A stretch of DNA of 64,000 nucleotides from Gammaproteobacteria bacterium (GTDB lineage Bacteria > Pseudomonadota > Gammaproteobacteria > Steroidobacterales > Woeseiaceae): positions 1 to 64,000 of the forward strand of contig JAOUGX010000001.1 in assembly GCA_029865385.1 (NCBI GenBank). Direction: 5' to 3'. The number at the start of each line of letters is the position of its first letter. Position 1 is the stretch's first letter. Both the position numbers and the translations under genes were made by a program. The notes beneath the pieces were generated by a model that saw nothing but the letters and a program-made list of their open reading frames with translations, searched no databases and had not been told where the DNA came from. Below are positions 53,278-63,311 of the stretch, piece after piece.

Positions 53278-54671
53278 CTTCGCCGGCAGTTCTAATCGTT
53301 GAAGACGATCCGGTGCTTCGCGAGGCACTGCTCGACACACTGCGTACCGGCGAGCATCCTGTTTTCGCGGCCGGCAGCGGCGCGGAAGCACTGGGCATCA
53401 TGAATCGTGAATCGATCGGGCTTGTCGTCAGCGACTTGCAGATGGAGCCGATGGATGGCCACGAGCTGCTCGGCCAGATTCGTAAGGATCATCCTGCCTT
53501 ACCTGCGGTACTGATGACGGCCCACGGTACGATTGAGAACGCCGTCGATTCGATGCGTAACGGCGCGTCCGATTACCTCGTCAAGCCATTCGCTGCCGAC
53601 GACCTGCAGCGTGTCGTCGACCGCTACTTGAGCGTCGTTCCGGCCAGCGGCCAACCGATCGCAGCTGACCAGAAAACGATGGAGCTGCTGCGTGTCGCCG
53701 GCCGCGTTGCAGCAACCAATGCCACGGTGACGATCACCGGTGAAAGCGGTTGCGGCAAGGAAATTTTCGCCAGGTACATTCATCGAAATTCAACGCGCAG
53801 CGCAAATCCTTTCGTCGCGATCAACTGTGCGGCGATTCCCGAGCAGATGCTCGAAGCGGTTCTGTTCGGTTACGAGAAAGGCGCATTCACCGGTGCGACC
53901 GCGGCAATGCCCGGAAAATTCGAGCAGGCGCAGGGCGGCACTCTGCTACTGGATGAAATCTCCGAAATGGACCTGGGATTGCAGGCCAAAATACTGCGCG
54001 TGATCCAGGAGAAAGAAGTCGAGAGGCTCGGCAGCAAGAACCTGATCGAGCTCGACCTGCGGATACTTGCAACCACGAACCGTGACCTGCGGCAGCATGT
54101 CGCGGACGGTTTGTTTCGCGAGGACCTGTATTACCGGCTGAACGTCTTCCCGTTGCACATTCCGCCGCTGCGACAACGTCGCGGCGACATCCTGCCGCTC
54201 GCATTGCTTGCGATTCGAAAACATGCCAGTGGCGGCCGGCCGCTGCCGGTGCTTTCGGAGTGCGTCCAACAGCGCCTGTTGCAGCATGACTGGCCGGGCA
54301 ATGTCCGAGAGCTGGAGAACGTCGTTCAACGCAGCCTGATCCTGCTGCAGGGAAACACGATAACGGCCGCAGACCTGGTTTTCGAGGATCCTGTCGGGAA
54401 CCCGCTCAAGAACCCGCTCAGTGTCGTCCAAAGCGCCGCCGGCGCATTGCAGGACGATCTCAAACAACGCGAGTGGCAGATCATTGTCGATGCGCTGCGC
54501 GAAGCCGGAGGCAATCGCGGCGACGTTTCCGAAAAGCTCGGCATCAGTCCGCGCACCTTGCGCTACAAGCTTGCCCGCATGCGCGAGGATGGTGTGGCCA
54601 TTCCGGGCGAACCCGGCGATGAAACGCGGAACACATCCAGTCAACAATCAGCACGAGGAACAGTGCGATGA
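53274..54671 (+). CDS. fleR: Flagellar response regulator FleR (sigma-54 activator)
   Basis: This 465-residue regulator has a true receiver domain with phospho-acceptor Asp54 in VVSDLQM, an AAA+ sigma-54 activation domain with GESGCGKE and the KGAFTGAT loop, and a C-terminal FIS-type HTH (RGDVSEKLGISPRTLRYKLARM). Phosphorylated FleR should activate the class III basal-body and hook promoters. The ATG overlaps the fleS stop and its own stop overlaps fliE. Confidence 0.94.
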   Translation: MTSPAVLIVEDDPVLREALLDTLRTGEHPVFAAGSGAEALGIMNRESIGLVVSDLQMEPMDGHELLGQIRKDHPALPAVLMTAHGTIENAVDSMRNGASDYLVKPFAADDLQRVVDRYLSVVPASGQPIAADQKTMELLRVAGRVAATNATVTITGESGCGKEIFARYIHRNSTRSANPFVAINCAAIPEQMLEAVLFGYEKGAFTGATAAMPGKFEQAQGGTLLLDEISEMDLGLQAKILRVIQEKEVERLGSKNLIELDLRILATTNRDLRQHVADGLFREDLYYRLNVFPLHIPPLRQRRGDILPLALLAIRKHASGGRPLPVLSECVQQRLLQHDWPGNVRELENVVQRSLILLQGNTITAADLVFEDPVGNPLKNPLSVVQSAAGALQDDLKQREWQIIVDALREAGGNRGDVSEKLGISPRTLRYKLARMREDGVAIPGEPGDETRNTSSQQSARGTVR

Positions 54672-54988
54672 ACGAAATCAACACCAGCCAATTGCTCAGC
54701 CAGATACGCACTCTCGGTGCGGGCCTGCAGGCGCAGGTTCCGACGCCGGTAGCGGACACATCGGCTTCGAGTTTCGGCAGCTTGCTGAAGAACAGCATTG
54801 CCGCGGTCAACGAAACACAGCAGGCATCCCGTGAGCTGAAAATCGCGTTCGAACATAACAGCAGCGACACGAGTCTCGCCGAAGTGATGATCGCATCGCA
54901 GAAAGCGGACCTGTCTTTTCGTGCCATGACCGAGGTGCGAAACAAACTGGTCAACGCGTACGAAGAAATCATGAACATGCCCGTTTAA
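54668..54988 (+). CDS. fliE: Flagellar MS-ring/rod adapter FliE
   Basis: This 106-residue small axial protein connects the MS-ring to the rod. The C-terminal SLAEVMIASQKADLSFRAMTEVRNKLVNAYEEIMNMPV is the FliE signature. Its ATG overlaps the fleR stop by four bases, so it is translationally coupled to the two-component regulator, and fliF follows 37 bases on. Confidence 0.95.
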   Translation: MNEINTSQLLSQIRTLGAGLQAQVPTPVADTSASSFGSLLKNSIAAVNETQQASRELKIAFEHNSSDTSLAEVMIASQKADLSFRAMTEVRNKLVNAYEEIMNMPV

Positions 54989-55025
54989 GCGGATTTAGCC
55001 AGGAACTTGAGGACTCACTCAGACC

Positions 55026-56645
55026 ATGGAAAAGAAAGCTGTTATCGAATCACACGCACTTCCAGCCAGCCAGATCAGCCTGGGAGGTGTATTGCGCATT
55101 CCCGCCGTGCACCAGGTCCTGTTGCTGGTAGGTGTGGCTGCTGCCGTCGCCGCCGGTTTCGCGGTCGTGCTGTGGTCCCAGACCCCGGCTTACACGAAGT
55201 TGTACAGCGATCTCGACAACGCCAATGCAGCGCAAGTTGCCGAATCGCTGCGCGCGGCCGGCATCGACTTCAAACTCGACACCGAATCTGGCGTTGTACT
55301 GGTAGCTGAGTCGAGATTGCACGACGCGCGGCTCGAACTCGCATCGCAGGGGCTGCCGCAGGGTTCTGCCGGAATGGATATGATCCAGGAGCAGTCGAGT
55401 TTCGGCGTTTCGCAGTTCATGGAGGGCGCGCGCTATCAGCATGCGCTCGAGGCAGAGTTGGCCCGAACGATCTCGCACCTCGGCGCAGTCAGCGACGCGC
55501 GTGTGCATCTTGCGATGCCGAAACAATCCGCTTTCATGCGCGAGCAGAAAGGGGCCAGTGCATCCGTGCTGCTGCAGTTGTACCGCGGCCGCGAGCTGGA
55601 GCCCGATCAGGCCTCGTCCATCGTGCATCTGGTAGCGTCCAGCATTCCGAATCTGACGGCGGGCAACGTGACGCTGATCGATCAGAACGGAAGACTGCTT
55701 TCCAGCGCCGGCGACCAGATGCCGGGCGCGCAGGCGTCCAACCAGTTTCGACACGCGCGGCAACTCGAGGAAACCTACAGGCGCCGCATCGAGGAACTGT
55801 TGACGCCGCTCGTGGGTCCGGGGCGGGTCCGTGCCCAGGTGGTGGCCAATCTTGACTTCACGATCACGGAAGAAACTCGCGAGTCCTTCGATCCGGCACG
55901 AACCGCGATGATCAGCGAGCAGATCAGCCAGTCGGAGAATCGCGGTGCCAGCGCGCTGAGTGGAGGGGTTCCGGGTGCGCTGAGCAATCAACCCCCCGAA
56001 GCGACCGGTGACGCGGGCGCCGATTCGACGTTGGCGACCGCGGTCGGCGAGCCGGTGAACAAGACCAGCAGCAGCATGCGCAATTTCGAGGTCGACCGTA
56101 CCGTCAGTCATGTGCGGCCGCAGCCGGGCACCATTCGCCGCCTGTCCGTTGCAGTCCTGGTCGATGATAGCCCCTCGGACGGTGCAGGAACCGAAACGCT
56201 GACAGAAAGCGATGTCGAGCGGTACACGACACTGATCAAGGAAGCCGTGGGATTCGATGCGGCGCGTGGCGATACGGTCGTCGTCATGAACGCCGCGTTT
56301 CGTGATCTGCCGGAGCCTATCGCGATGGACGAACCGAAATTCTGGGAGAAGCCGGTCCTCCGCGACACCCTGAAGCAGGTGCTCGGAGCGGTATTGGTGC
56401 TGATTCTTGCTTTCGGTCTCGTGAGGCCAATGCTGCGCAGCCTCGTTGCCGGCGGTCCGGCGCTGACGGGTGAATACATCGCAGCCGGTGGCGGCATGCT
56501 CAGTCGCGGTGCTGCGGCGGGCGGCAACCTGTCCATACCGGCGCCGAATTACGACGAAAAAGTCGCTGCGGCGAAAAACATGGCCGGTCATGACCCGGCG
56601 CGTGTCGCAGCAGTTGTGCGGAAGTGGGTGACCGTCGATGGCTGA
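55026..56645 (+). CDS. fliF: Flagellar MS-ring protein FliF
   Basis: This 539-residue inner-membrane ring protein has two membrane helices (about 30-52 and 446-468). Between them lie RBM/YscJ-like domains with SDLDNANAAQVAESLRAAGI and ASVLLQLYRGRELEPDQASSIVHLVASSIPNL. A long cytoplasmic tail interacts with FliG. The fliG start overlaps the end by 8 bases, so the two are coupled. Confidence 0.96.
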   Translation: MEKKAVIESHALPASQISLGGVLRIPAVHQVLLLVGVAAAVAAGFAVVLWSQTPAYTKLYSDLDNANAAQVAESLRAAGIDFKLDTESGVVLVAESRLHDARLELASQGLPQGSAGMDMIQEQSSFGVSQFMEGARYQHALEAELARTISHLGAVSDARVHLAMPKQSAFMREQKGASASVLLQLYRGRELEPDQASSIVHLVASSIPNLTAGNVTLIDQNGRLLSSAGDQMPGAQASNQFRHARQLEETYRRRIEELLTPLVGPGRVRAQVVANLDFTITEETRESFDPARTAMISEQISQSENRGASALSGGVPGALSNQPPEATGDAGADSTLATAVGEPVNKTSSSMRNFEVDRTVSHVRPQPGTIRRLSVAVLVDDSPSDGAGTETLTESDVERYTTLIKEAVGFDAARGDTVVVMNAAFRDLPEPIAMDEPKFWEKPVLRDTLKQVLGAVLVLILAFGLVRPMLRSLVAGGPALTGEYIAAGGGMLSRGAAAGGNLSIPAPNYDEKVAAAKNMAGHDPARVAAVVRKWVTVDG

Positions 56646-57639
56646 AGCAAATCTGTCGGGTACGCAGCGCGCCGCGCTGTTGCTGATGACGCTCGGCGAA
56701 GGCGAGGCCGCCGAAGTCCTGAAGTACATGGGCGCGAAAGACGTACAAAAGCTGGGTGCAGCGATGGCGACCCTGGCGAGTGTCACGAAAGACCAGGCCG
56801 GCCAGGTGCTCGACGTATTCATCACGGATCTGGAAGACCAGACGCCGTTCGGCATGGGCACCGAAGACTATGTGCGAAAGGTGCTGGGCAACGCTTTCGG
56901 CGCAGCAAAAGCCAATGCGTTCATCGACAGGATCATCACCGGCGACGACGCCAAGGGTCTCGATGCGCTGAAGTGGATGAGCTCGCGGGAAGTCGCCGAT
57001 ATTATCGAAGGCGAGCATCCGCAGATCGTCGCTATCATCATTGCTTATCTGGATAGCGATCAAGCCGCGCAGGTCATCGACCTCTTGCCCGAAGATCAGC
57101 GTTCCGATGTGATCATGCGGATCGCGCGACTGAGCGACGTGCAACAAAGCGCCCTCGCCGAGATCGAGAGCCTTATCGCAAACAAGTCGGCGAATACATC
57201 GCGAAGCGGAACGGAAAAAGTCGGTGGCAGCAAGGTCGCAGCTAACATCATCAACTCCCTCGAGCCGTCGAAAGGCGATGCCATACTGGAGGAAATCAAG
57301 GCGAAGAATGAGGAGTTGTCGCTAAGCATCCAGGAAATGATGTTCGTCTTCGACACTTTGCTTAAAGTCGACGACCGTGGCATACAGGCATTGCTCCGGG
57401 AAATCTCCAACGACCTGCTAGTGGTCGCGCTCAAAGGCTGCGATCCGCAGATTCGGGACAAGATATTGAATAACATGTCCAAACGCGCGGGCACATTGCT
57501 CCGCGAAGACATGGAAGCACGCGGTCCGATTCGCCTGAGCGAGGTCGAGGATTCGCAGAAACAGATCCTGGAAGTCGCACGGCGACTCGCCGATTCCGGC
57601 GACATCAACCTGGGCCAGGGCGGCGAGAAGTATGTCTGA
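56638..57639 (+). CDS. fliG: Flagellar motor switch protein FliG
   Basis: This 333-residue rotor protein carries torque-generating charged residues in its C-terminal domain (LLREDMEARGPIRLSEVEDSQKQIL) and the hinge and ARM domains with EGEHPQIVAIIIAYLD. It joins FliM and the MS-ring. The start overlaps fliF, and the end overlaps fliH by 8 bases. Confidence 0.97.
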   Translation: MAEANLSGTQRAALLLMTLGEGEAAEVLKYMGAKDVQKLGAAMATLASVTKDQAGQVLDVFITDLEDQTPFGMGTEDYVRKVLGNAFGAAKANAFIDRIITGDDAKGLDALKWMSSREVADIIEGEHPQIVAIIIAYLDSDQAAQVIDLLPEDQRSDVIMRIARLSDVQQSALAEIESLIANKSANTSRSGTEKVGGSKVAANIINSLEPSKGDAILEEIKAKNEELSLSIQEMMFVFDTLLKVDDRGIQALLREISNDLLVVALKGCDPQIRDKILNNMSKRAGTLLREDMEARGPIRLSEVEDSQKQILEVARRLADSGDINLGQGGEKYV

Positions 57640-58234
57640 CTCAAAGGCAAGCCAGGCGTCCGCGACCCGCAAGTGGGACGTACCGGCGATCGACGGTTCG
57701 TCCGGACAGGGATACCTGACCGCGAGTCGGCTCGAGGAATTGCAAAAGCAGGCCTGGGACGAAGCGTTTCAGCAGGGCCATGCCGAGGGTCTCAAGGCTG
57801 GCGAGGAGGAACTCGCACGGCGCGCCGCGCGTTACGACGAATTGCTAATGGCGCTGGCCAAACCCTTCGACCTGCTCGATGAATCGGTCGAAAAGCAGCT
57901 GGTCGAACTGTCTGTGACGATCGTCAAGCAACTGTTTCGCCGCGAAATCAAACTGGATCCGAGTCACGTGATCGGCGTGGTTCGCGAAACGATTCGACTG
58001 CTGCCGATCGCCAGTCGCAATGTCCAGGTGCGCCTGCATCCCGAGGATGCCGCACTGGTGCAACAATCGCTGTCGCCGGCCGAGGGCGAACGTGCCTGGG
58101 TCATCGTCGAGGATCCTCTGATCAGTCGCGGCGGTTGCAAGGTGACCACCGAAAATTCCCGGATCGATGCACAGACCGAAACACGGCTTAACGCCGCCAT
58201 CAACGCGATCCTGGGCGACGAGCGGCACGCATGA
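57632..58234 (+). CDS. fliH: Flagellar export regulator FliH
   Basis: This 200-residue stator-like protein binds FliI in the export apparatus. An N-terminal disordered part, a coiled-coil with [22 protein letters not shown], and a C-terminal domain with [24 protein letters not shown] are typical. It overlaps the neighbours on both sides. Confidence 0.93.
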   Translation: MSDSKASQASATRKWDVPAIDGSSGQGYLTASRLEELQKQAWDEAFQQGHAEGLKAGEEELARRAARYDELLMALAKPFDLLDESVEKQLVELSVTIVKQLFRREIKLDPSHVIGVVRETIRLLPIASRNVQVRLHPEDAALVQQSLSPAEGERAWVIVEDPLISRGGCKVTTENSRIDAQTETRLNAAINAILGDERHA

Positions 58235-59652
58235 CGGAAGACGCAGCAACTGCATTCGTCGGGCCCGATCCGAACCGCAATCTTGAGCGCTCGTTACGCC
58301 TTGGTGCTTATATCGATCGCGCGTACGACGATCCGCCCGTACCTGTAGTCGAAGGCATCCTGCGACGTTCCGTCGGACTCGCGATGGAAGCAGAAGGTGT
58401 TCACTCCGCTGTCGGAGGACGTTGTGACGTAATTGCCGAGGACGGGCGGCGAATCGAAACCGAAGTGGTCGGCTTTGCCGGAGAAAGACTGTACCTGATG
58501 CCTGCGGGAGATATGCGTGGCATCGTGCCGAACGCCAGAGTAATACCGGTCGCCGGCGTGCCGGACGTGCTGGTCGGCGACGATCTCCTTGGGCGAATCC
58601 TGGACGGTCGCGGCAAACCGCTCGACAAAGGCCAGGCGCTCGAAGGACGGCAACGCGTGCCGCTGTTCGGCCAGCCGATCAATCCTTTGCAGCGCCTGCC
58701 GATTCGCAAGACACTCGATGTAGGCATTCGTTCGATCAATGCCTTGCTGAGTATCGGGCGCGGGCAGCGCATGGGACTTTTCGCCGGCAGTGGTGTCGGC
58801 AAGAGCATGTTGCTCGGCATGATGACCCGCAATACGGACGCGGATGTCGTTGTCGTCGGACTGGTCGGAGAGCGTGGCCGTGAAGTCCGCGAATTCATTG
58901 AAACGTCGCTCGGCGAAGAAGGCATGAAGAAGGCTGTGGTCATAGCAACACCGGCCGACGATACGCCACTGATGCGCATGCACGGCGCCTGGCTCTCCGC
59001 TGCAATTGCCGAGTATTTTCGCGACCGTGGCATGCACGTGCTTTTGTTGATGGATTCGCTGACACGCTTTGCCCAGGCGCAGCGCGAAATTGCTCTGGCA
59101 ATCGGCGAACCGCCGGCAACCAAGGGATATCCACCGTCGGTGTTCGCCAAACTGCCGCAATTGGTGGAGCGTGCCGGTAACGGCAGCAGCGACAAAGGAT
59201 CGGTGACCGCATTCTATACAGTGCTGGCCGAGGGCGACGACCCGAACGATCCGATCGTCGATGCAGCGCGCGCAATTCTGGATGGGCACATTACGTTGTC
59301 GCGGCAGCTCGCCGATGCGGGTATCTACCCGGCTATCGATATCGAATCTTCAGTCAGTCGTGCGATGTCGCAGATTACTACCAGGGAACACCAGGAGCTC
59401 ATCTCGCGGTTTCGCCATCTGTATTCCGTTTACCAGGAGCACCGCGATCTGATTTCGGTTGGTGCTTATCGCCGCGGCTCGGACCCACGCGTTGATGACG
59501 CGATTTCTCGCTGGCCCGCTGTTCTCGAATTCCTCAGACAGCAACAGGATGAACGCGTCGACTCCGCAACCAGCCTGCAGCAGTTACGCAAGTTGTTGAA
59601 TACGTCGCTTGAAAAAACCGATGAGAAAGCCAAAGGCGAGGCGGCTTCATGA
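58231..59652 (+). CDS. fliI: Flagellar export ATPase FliI
   Basis: This 473-residue ATPase of the type III export apparatus has Walker A AGSGVGKS at 185-192, the [12 protein letters not shown] catalytic-Glu motif and [26 protein letters not shown] at the Walker B side. It resembles F1 beta in fold and delivers export substrates. ATGA overlaps couple it to fliH and fliJ. Confidence 0.96.
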   Translation: MTEDAATAFVGPDPNRNLERSLRLGAYIDRAYDDPPVPVVEGILRRSVGLAMEAEGVHSAVGGRCDVIAEDGRRIETEVVGFAGERLYLMPAGDMRGIVPNARVIPVAGVPDVLVGDDLLGRILDGRGKPLDKGQALEGRQRVPLFGQPINPLQRLPIRKTLDVGIRSINALLSIGRGQRMGLFAGSGVGKSMLLGMMTRNTDADVVVVGLVGERGREVREFIETSLGEEGMKKAVVIATPADDTPLMRMHGAWLSAAIAEYFRDRGMHVLLLMDSLTRFAQAQREIALAIGEPPATKGYPPSVFAKLPQLVERAGNGSSDKGSVTAFYTVLAEGDDPNDPIVDAARAILDGHITLSRQLADAGIYPAIDIESSVSRAMSQITTREHQELISRFRHLYSVYQEHRDLISVGAYRRGSDPRVDDAISRWPAVLEFLRQQQDERVDSATSLQQLRKLLNTSLEKTDEKAKGEAAS

Positions 59653-60092
59653 TCAAGCGTTCCGATCGGATACAAAAGGTCGTCTCGATCGCGGACTCGG
59701 AAGAGCGTCGCGAATGCATGGAACTCGGCAAGGCGCAGCGGGCGCTGGAGGACGAAATCAGCCGACTCGAGGAGCTGAACGAATACCGGCGTGGTTACGC
59801 GGAACGAACGCTGCCGGGTGCATCGGTCAGCGCCCTGCGTTGGCAGGACTACCAGCATTTCCTCAATCGCCTGGATAACGCGGTAAATGCGCAGAAGCAA
59901 CTGATCGTCAACAGCGAGCAAAACATCGATGCGCATCGACGCCGCTGGCTGGTGAAGCGGCAGCGTCTCGATTCCCTCGAGCGCGTAATTGAACGCTATC
60001 GCAAGGCGGAAAGCGCTCATGGCGAGCGCCTTTTGCAAAAAGCGCTGGACGATCTGCCGAAAGGTGGAGCGCTGTACGACGACGAACTCTGA
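59649..60092 (+). CDS. fliJ: Flagellar export coiled-coil protein FliJ
   Basis: This 147-residue coiled-coil protein acts with FliI and FlhA in export-gate activation. It is charged and nearly all helical, with no membrane or Cys-rich parts. Its position after fliI with an ATGA overlap and its size support the call; sequence conservation is low in this family. Confidence 0.9.
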   Translation: MIKRSDRIQKVVSIADSEERRECMELGKAQRALEDEISRLEELNEYRRGYAERTLPGASVSALRWQDYQHFLNRLDNAVNAQKQLIVNSEQNIDAHRRRWLVKRQRLDSLERVIERYRKAESAHGERLLQKALDDLPKGGALYDDEL

Positions 60093-60109
60093 AAACATTA
60101 TCTGGCCGC

Positions 60110-60124
60110 TGGCATGGATCTTGC
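60110..60124 (+). promoter_or_regulatory. Sigma-54 promoter of fliK
   Basis: TGGCAT, five bases, TTGC has the GG/GC phase, 60 bases before the fliK ATG. It follows fliJ directly and lets fliK be expressed separately. Confidence 0.8.
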
Positions 60125-60183
60125 TCTTCCAGTACAGGGACTAACTCAATTTCGCGCTCACTCTATATAAGGAACAGTTCTAC

Positions 60184-61539
60184 ATGCTGCTGTCGATCAA
60201 TCTGCTAAACGCCGATCTGTCTACGTTCCACGGCGAACTCGTGTCGGCACCGGCGCTGCCGGTGGAATCCGCTCGCCCGGTCGGCGGATTCGCCGAATTA
60301 TTGGGACACAGGGTGACGTCCACAGAATTGCAGCCGTCCGGTGATTCCGGCATTTCGTTGCTCGCAACGGGCGGACAGGCATTGCCGGACGACGGCAACC
60401 ACTTGCCGCAGGCAGAGCTGCCGGAGCCGGATTGGGCATTACAGCTTTCTGTCGACAATCAGGGCGTAACGTCGCCAGCCATGTTGCCGGCATCGATAGC
60501 GCCGACGATATTGCCGGCCTCTGCTCAAGTGGCGGCCAGCGCCGAAAACGAGGCTGCCGATCCTGTACCGTTTCTGCCGGGTTCGACTGACAAAGCTCGT
60601 CAACTGCTGTTCAAGGGCTCGCTTCCGGCAGCGGTTGCCGCGACCCCTCCCGCAACCGTTACAGCCGCGCCACCGGCCAGTGATCTGATCAACCCGGTGG
60701 CGAATCGGGATCTGATCGACGCCAATCGCCAGAAACTGACGCTGTCCGGCACAACGTTTCGCGCAGTCGATATCGACAGCCAGTCGCTTGCCCCGCCGTC
60801 ACCCGATGCTGACGCCGAACTTGCTTTGTCCCGGTTGGCGGCCGGCACCGATCGCGTGCACCGCCAGTACGGAAATCGTGGTGAAGCCGTGAAAGCAGTG
60901 ATCGAGTTGCCAAGAGCCGGCCCCGGCGCGCCGGCTGACTCCGTACTGACGGCTGCAGTGTCTTCGCAGGCCGTTGAGCCGCAAGGCCGGAGATCTTCCG
61001 GACCGATTCCGGCGGCGACGCCCGGCATGGAGGCATTGGCCAATCTTCATCCGCCCAGGTCGTCGCAGCCAGCGACGGCCACATTGGCAGCGAGCTCCAG
61101 CGTACCGAGAATCGATCTCCCCGTGCAGGACCCGGCTTGGGGAGATGCACTCAATGAGCGCGTCACGATCATGGCGGGTAAGGACGTTCGCAGTGCCGAG
61201 ATCCGATTGAGTCCCGCCGAGCTTGGTCCGATTCGAATCCAGCTGACCGTCGACGAACGCGGTACCAACGTGAATTTCGCTGCCCACCATGCACTGACTC
61301 GCGAAGCAATCGAGCAGGCATTGCCGCGACTTCGCGAGCTGTTCGCCGATCAGGGACTTTCACTGGGGCAGGCCAACGTTTCGGAGCAGGGCGTAAAGCA
61401 GGGTCGCGAAGGATTCGCCGACGAAGGAAGCGGCCGGCAATCAGTCGATGCGGACGCCGTGGCGGTAGAAGCGAGTCAATCGGCAAGCCGGGAAACGAGC
61501 GCCAGGACTCCTTCCGGACTCGTCGACACCTTCGCCTGA
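60184..61539 (+). CDS. fliK: Flagellar hook-length control protein FliK
   Basis: This 451-residue ruler has a long Pro/Ala/Ser-rich N-terminal region (about 20-310) and the conserved C-terminal FliK domain (about 325-410) with RSAEIRLSPAELGPIRIQLTVDERGTNVNFAAHH. It ends hook growth by switching export specificity at FlhB. The gene has its own sigma-54 promoter. Confidence 0.93.
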   Translation: MLLSINLLNADLSTFHGELVSAPALPVESARPVGGFAELLGHRVTSTELQPSGDSGISLLATGGQALPDDGNHLPQAELPEPDWALQLSVDNQGVTSPAMLPASIAPTILPASAQVAASAENEAADPVPFLPGSTDKARQLLFKGSLPAAVAATPPATVTAAPPASDLINPVANRDLIDANRQKLTLSGTTFRAVDIDSQSLAPPSPDADAELALSRLAAGTDRVHRQYGNRGEAVKAVIELPRAGPGAPADSVLTAAVSSQAVEPQGRRSSGPIPAATPGMEALANLHPPRSSQPATATLAASSSVPRIDLPVQDPAWGDALNERVTIMAGKDVRSAEIRLSPAELGPIRIQLTVDERGTNVNFAAHHALTREAIEQALPRLRELFADQGLSLGQANVSEQGVKQGREGFADEGSGRQSVDADAVAVEASQSASRETSARTPSGLVDTFA

Positions 61540-61730
61540 AGCAAGGTACGCGCCGTACGGACGCGCCGGCCGTCCGGCCTCGAGATACGTTCTTACCCTG
61601 CCGGAAAATTGACGCCGGCTTCCGTAGCACAGGTCCGTAGCGTCCCGGCGCCGGATTTCTGACGCCGGTCGACGACGGTAATCTATCCTAACTTATTAAT
61701 AAATAAAATAAAAATGTTCTCAATAGATTG
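61540..61730. promoter_or_regulatory. fliL upstream region with FleQ-box-like site
   Basis: GC-rich, then AT-rich leader with GCCGGAAAATTGAC at 61600-61613, matching the FleQ box at 10 of 14 positions. A half-site CTGAC lies at 61660. It precedes the sigma-54 promoter by 118 bases. No gene is present here. Confidence 0.35.
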
Positions 61731-61745
61731 TGGCATGCCGATTGC
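61731..61745 (+). promoter_or_regulatory. Sigma-54 promoter of fliL
   Basis: TGGCAT, five bases, TTGC with correct GG/GC phase, 33 bases before the fliL ATG. It likely drives fliLMNO and beyond. Confidence 0.85.
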
Positions 61746-61777
61746 ATATTCAATGTCAGTACACATTGGAGCAGGTC

Positions 61778-62284
61778 ATGGCTGAAGAAGATATCGAGTC
61801 GGAAGCAGTAGTCGAGGAGGCCAAAGGCGGCCCCGGCAAGAAGCTGTTATTCGGTGGCATGGCATTGCTGTTGCTGGTCGCCGGTGGCCTGGCCTTCATG
61901 TTCCTGTCGCCTGGCGCCCCGGACGAGGCGGCGGGCGATCAGCCGCTCGCGGCAGCCAGCAAACCAGCTCTTTACACCAGTTTGCACCCGCCGTTGGTGG
62001 TCAACTTTGACGATATGAACGGTGCGACGCACTTCATGCAAATCACCATGGAAGTGATGGCACGCGACCAGAACGTCATCAATGCAGTTCGCGAGCACAC
62101 ACCGGTCATTCGCAACAACCTGATCCTGCTGTACGGCAACTCGGTTTACGAAAAAGTGACCACTCGCGCAGGGAAGGAACAGATGCTTGCCGACGGCCTT
62201 GCCGAGATTCAGAGCATCATGAAAGAGCGTATTGGCGAGAATGGCGTCGAAGCGGTCTATTTCACCAGCCTGATCATCCAGTGA
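61778..62284 (+). CDS. fliL: Flagellar basal body-associated protein FliL
   Basis: This 168-residue single-pass protein has a short acidic cytoplasmic start, one membrane helix (about 22-44) and a periplasmic domain (LHPPLVVNFDDMNGATHFMQITMEVMARDQNVINAVREHTPVIRNNLILLYG). It supports stator function. The frame opens at 61730, but ATG 61778 follows GGAG and the sigma-54 promoter. Confidence 0.94.
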   Translation: MAEEDIESEAVVEEAKGGPGKKLLFGGMALLLLVAGGLAFMFLSPGAPDEAAGDQPLAAASKPALYTSLHPPLVVNFDDMNGATHFMQITMEVMARDQNVINAVREHTPVIRNNLILLYGNSVYEKVTTRAGKEQMLADGLAEIQSIMKERIGENGVEAVYFTSLIIQ

Positions 62285-62296
62285 CGGATACCCGCC

Positions 62297-63283
62297 ATGA
62301 CTGAAAAAGTCCTAACCGACGATGAAAAGAACGCGCTTCTGCAAGGCGTGTCTTCAGGCGCGATCGAAGTGCAGTCATCCGGCGGCCCAAAGTACGCGGA
62401 TGTCAAACGGTTCGCCGTGCCGCGGCGCTCGCAACTGCGCACGAACAGTTTTCCCAGGCTGCAGACCGTGAATCAGCACCTCGCCGAGCGGCTGGCCAGA
62501 CACACCGCCGCCAATCTGCATTGTGAAGTGAAAATCACTGCGTCCGATATCGCTCTGAGACCTTTCAGCGAATGCTGTGCTGCGTCGGGCTCGCTGCCTG
62601 CTGTCACTATGTTCCGTGCCGAGCCACTCGACGGCCAGGGGCTGATCATTGCCGACATGAATTCGATCGCCCAGCTGGTGGAAGGATTTTTCGGCGGTTA
62701 TAGCAACGAACCGGCATCCAGGCCGGGCGTGTCATTAACGGCGGGCGAGCTGTCTGTTTGCCGCCTGTTCTCGAATGCGATCCTGTCCATGGTGCAGGAA
62801 GTATTCGAACCGATTATCGAACTCGCTCCCGAAGTCGTGTCACTCGAGGTCGGGATCGAACTGGTAACTGACATCGGCGAAACCGATCCGGTTATCGCAA
62901 GCAATTTCGACATCGACTTCGACGGTGGAAAAGGAAGCTTCAGCATTGTGTGGCCCGTTTCGATGGTGTCGGCACTGGTGCCGGTTTTCGACGGGCAGAA
63001 ACGCGATCGCGACGCAGCGGAAGACGCTCGCTGGAACCGCGCTATCCGATCGCGATTGCCGGAAGCGATCATCAGCCTGAGCGGCACAGTTGGGCACGCG
63101 CGCCTGCCGCTCGGCAACCTGGCCAAACTGAAGCCTGGCGATGTAATCGACATCGACAGCCCGCGTTTGGCCACTATTTATGCGAGAGATGTGGCGGTCA
63201 TGCACGGCCAGTTCGGCGTCCACGCAGGCAGAAACGCAATCGAAGCCGGCAGCTGGATCGAGGCCGGCGCGACGCACAGGTAA
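62297..63283 (+). CDS. fliM: Flagellar motor switch protein FliM
   Basis: This 328-residue C-ring protein has an N-terminal CheY-binding segment (LTDDEKNALLQGVSSG), a middle CheC-like domain and a C-terminal SPOA-like domain ending in LGNLAKLKPGDVIDIDSP. It sets rotation direction. It follows fliL by 12 bases and precedes fliN by 28 bases. Confidence 0.95.
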   Translation: MTEKVLTDDEKNALLQGVSSGAIEVQSSGGPKYADVKRFAVPRRSQLRTNSFPRLQTVNQHLAERLARHTAANLHCEVKITASDIALRPFSECCAASGSLPAVTMFRAEPLDGQGLIIADMNSIAQLVEGFFGGYSNEPASRPGVSLTAGELSVCRLFSNAILSMVQEVFEPIIELAPEVVSLEVGIELVTDIGETDPVIASNFDIDFDGGKGSFSIVWPVSMVSALVPVFDGQKRDRDAAEDARWNRAIRSRLPEAIISLSGTVGHARLPLGNLAKLKPGDVIDIDSPRLATIYARDVAVMHGQFGVHAGRNAIEAGSWIEAGATHR

Positions 63284-63311
63284 GAAATTTCTAATCAAAG
63301 GAATTCGGACA

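Noticed and set aside
55050-56861. 603-codon antisense frame over fliF and the start of fliG
   Set aside because: fliF and fliG are clearly conserved on the plus strand; the antisense frame has low-complexity composition and no recognisable domain.
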